Shown: one piece after another, positions 40,692-42,451 of the stretch
Numbering within the stretch: the first letter of the stretch is position 1
Layout of the letters: each line of letters begins with the position of its first letter
Assembly: GCA_035541995.1 (NCBI GenBank)
Contig: DATKMG010000666.1
Location: 1-42,451 of the forward strand
Direction of reading: 5' to 3'
DNA length: 42,451 bases
Origin: DATKMG01 sp035541995
GTDB taxonomy: Bacteria > Acidobacteriota > Terriglobia > Versatilivoradales > Versatilivoraceae
The notes under the pieces: generated by a model
Told to the model about the DNA's origin: nothing
Databases searched by the model: none
What the model saw: only the letters and a program-made list of their open reading frames with translations
Position numbers and translations under genes: made by a program

Positions 40692-42445
40692 GACTTTACT
40701 TCAACTTTGTCAGTCAGGCTGCCGTGCCGCACCGTTTCACTATGGGCCGCCTCTCTGGCGATTGAGATGCATTTCGTCCTAAATGCCAGATAAGCCGCGC
40801 GGAATTCTTCGGATGTCTTAACCACAGGACCAAATTCTGGCCACTCTGCTGGGAGAATTCCATCTACCGGCCAATCTTTAGCTTCCTCCAGACCCACGCG
40901 CAGCAGGAGTTCCTTGAGTTCGGAGGTCAGGCTGTAGCCGAGGCCGAAGTCCCGCCAAGTCGAGAGCCGATCGATGACACCGGCTTCATAATTTGCCGCC
41001 ACGGACTCCCGGAAATCTTCCAGGCGGAAACCGGGCTGTTCGGATCGTAACTGAACGGCGCGGGCCTGGTTCGGAAACTCGGTGTGACACATATTTCGAC
41101 TTCCCAGCGCATGGAGCGTATCTTCCGAGATCCGCTTCGAGGCCGGCAGGACATCCATGGAGTCCAGAATTTCGGTTGCCTGTTCCCCGGACAAGCTGTA
41201 AGTCTCTTGTAGGTAGCGGATCCATCGGGGTCTGTTCTTCGGACTATAGAACACTCCATGCACTCGCCGAGCCACCAAAGTGCCCGCCTTGCGGAGGTCT
41301 TCTTCCAGCTGACAAATTTCCTTCGGCTCATGTCCTGCTGCCTCAGAGGCTGCGAGAAAATCAGCCTGGTCCAGGCTCTTGAGGTATTTGAAGGAACAAA
41401 TTGTTCGTATCTTGTCAATTAGTGCTGAATCGGCCAGCTTGGCAGAGGTTGCAGCCTCCACTCGGAGCGACCGGGCCAGATCGTCAAGGTATGCCTGGGC
41501 CCGGAGGGGGCCTATCTTCTCCGCTGCATCGAGAAAGATCTTTTCCGCAGCCACTTCCCTGAGATGACTGGCAAATCGGCCACCCATGTTGGTTTCATAA
41601 GTCCGAGTGACTGTCTTTCCCTGTTGGATCGCTTTTGCCTTGCCCGCAAACGCATCTGCGATCAATAACACTTCCTGCCCGACGGAATACACCACGGTGT
41701 TGTTGGTTCCTATGCCTTCCCGGTTCAATTCACGAGTGATGGTCCGAGCGGCCTTCGAGCTGGCGGCTACCTTGAAGACGATATTGGGCCCGATGTGTCC
41801 GGCCCTGTCGCCAAGGCCTAACCATTCGTCATAACGCTTTAGGTATTTGGCCGCCAACTGGTAGGCCTGCTTTGCATCGGCAATACTCAGCTCCGCATCA
41901 TCGGCAATATTAGGATTCAGCTGGAAGCTCACCATGAAATCCTTTAATCCGGTATGCAGGGCAAGGGGGCGAAATACGGCCAGGTTCGGCCACAATGCAA
42001 TCAGGGTGGCCGCCAGGGCCATGGTATCGGCATGAGCATCCGGGCGCTCGATCCAATCATCGTGCTTGATGACCTCCTCTTTTAACTCCTCCGTGAGGCC
42101 TGGGTCCTCGTCGAATGCTTTGGCCGCCAAAACCGGGTTGGTAGAAACCTGGCAGAATCCAATATGCCGTAAGTACTCCAGTCCACGGGCATAGTCGTTT
42201 CCGAATTTAGCGTAGCCCTCTCCAATCATCCGCCAGTAGACCCCAGTCCGAACCTGCCCTTTGAACAGGCAAAGGAAGGAACTGGCGGGTTCGGCGGGTT
42301 CGAGGTGGCCCTCGATCCTCTCAGCCATTAGACCCGGCAGGCTGTCCGAACGATTGACTGATTTCATATCCGCCAGTACCTGAGAAACAGTCTGACCCAT
42401 TGCGTTTTTCAACGACAGATCCATTTGGGCAACGAACTGAATCAC
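40688..42445 (-). CDS. Transaldolase-like protein, extended; 5' end uncertain
   Basis: The N-terminal half has transaldolase features: FCQVSTNPVLAAKAF, like the family's TTNPS region, and NIVFKVAASSKAARTITREL followed by EGIGTNNTVVYSVGQ, in which the lysine (Lys225 counting from the GTG at 42445) is the expected Schiff-base residue. Transaldolases are about 220-390 residues; this protein has at least 578, with about 300 residues after the barrel that I do not recognise. The frame is open to the right edge, so the true start may be the GTG at 42445, the ATG at 42424 or outside the window. It is first in the operon with the epimerase and mtaB-like genes. A role in sugar or sugar-acid cleavage is likely, the exact reaction unknown. 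Confidence 0.75.
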   Translation of the reverse strand: MIQFVAQMDLSLKNAMGQTVSQVLADMKSVNRSDSLPGLMAERIEGHLEPAEPASSFLCLFKGQVRTGVYWRMIGEGYAKFGNDYARGLEYLRHIGFCQVSTNPVLAAKAFDEDPGLTEELKEEVIKHDDWIERPDAHADTMALAATLIALWPNLAVFRPLALHTGLKDFMVSFQLNPNIADDAELSIADAKQAYQLAAKYLKRYDEWLGLGDRAGHIGPNIVFKVAASSKAARTITRELNREGIGTNNTVVYSVGQEVLLIADAFAGKAKAIQQGKTVTRTYETNMGGRFASHLREVAAEKIFLDAAEKIGPLRAQAYLDDLARSLRVEAATSAKLADSALIDKIRTICSFKYLKSLDQADFLAASEAAGHEPKEICQLEEDLRKAGTLVARRVHGVFYSPKNRPRWIRYLQETYSLSGEQATEILDSMDVLPASKRISEDTLHALGSRNMCHTEFPNQARAVQLRSEQPGFRLEDFRESVAANYEAGVIDRLSTWRDFGLGYSLTSELKELLLRVGLEEAKDWPVDGILPAEWPEFGPVVKTSEEFRAAYLAFRTKCISIAREAAHSETVRHGSLTDKVEVKS

Positions 42446-42451
42446 TTGCTT

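Overview
The window looks like a chromosomal segment of an uncultured Acidobacteriota-like, Gram-negative (diderm) bacterium. The grounds are a TamB/Omp85 outer-membrane protein, Tat and Sec exported proteins, a CRTAC1/UnbV FG-GAP protein, an RsbRD-N-like regulator, many palindromic intergenic repeats and moderate GC. The phylum assignment is by family resemblance only. I see no rRNA, intact tRNA, CRISPR array, insertion sequence or phage gene.

Layout. Positions 1-1032 are decayed accessory DNA: a SAM-methyltransferase remnant and the 3' half of a tRNA-Val(GAC), which looks like an integration scar. Positions 1033-4222 (minus) hold a small secreted protein, a SufE-like/rhodanese sulfur-transfer pair and an RsbRD-N-like sensor protein. 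A palindrome-rich gap (4223-4935) leads to a plus-strand block (4936-16661): an MscS-family channel, a very large single-chain TamB-POTRA(x5)-Omp85 barrel fusion, an exported hypothetical protein and a Tat-exported DUF362 protein. From 16763 to the right edge all recognised genes are on the minus strand: selB; galU and a TPR protein; a REC-GAF-GAF-PAS-GGDEF protein; an aldehyde dehydrogenase; a PspC/zinc-ribbon protein; ppgK, rpe and a class I fructose-bisphosphate aldolase; a CRTAC1 protein; an acyl-transfer cluster; and a catabolic operon of a transaldolase-like protein, a tagaturonate-epimerase-like protein and an MtaB-type methyltransferase.

The most interesting parts are four. (1) The TamB-Omp85 fusion (6816-13679) would put the inner-membrane anchor, periplasmic bridge and outer-membrane barrel of a translocation/assembly module in one polypeptide. 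(2) An AcsA-like acyl-AMP ligase, a 78-aa carrier protein, an MBOAT acyltransferase, an AlgJ/AlgX-type SGNH protein and an aromatic-amino-acid-decarboxylase-like enzyme (31270-37625) resemble in logic the dltABCD D-alanylation system, but with different enzyme families and an added decarboxylase. (3) An MtaB homologue keeps all three zinc ligands but sits with sugar-acid enzymes and has no corrinoid partner in view. (4) An AT-rich island between selB and galU (about 18780-19180) carries a sigma70-like promoter, a leader hairpin, a Shine-Dalgarno sequence, a 39-codon ORF and a strong terminator on the strand opposite to both neighbours: a complete-looking small transcription unit.

The intergenic spaces also contain at least three copies of a dispersed repeat of about 43 bp, several nested palindromic elements, and a perfect palindrome inside the mtaB-like coding sequence. 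All functional statements rest on reading the sequence and recalled family knowledge; no database search was run.
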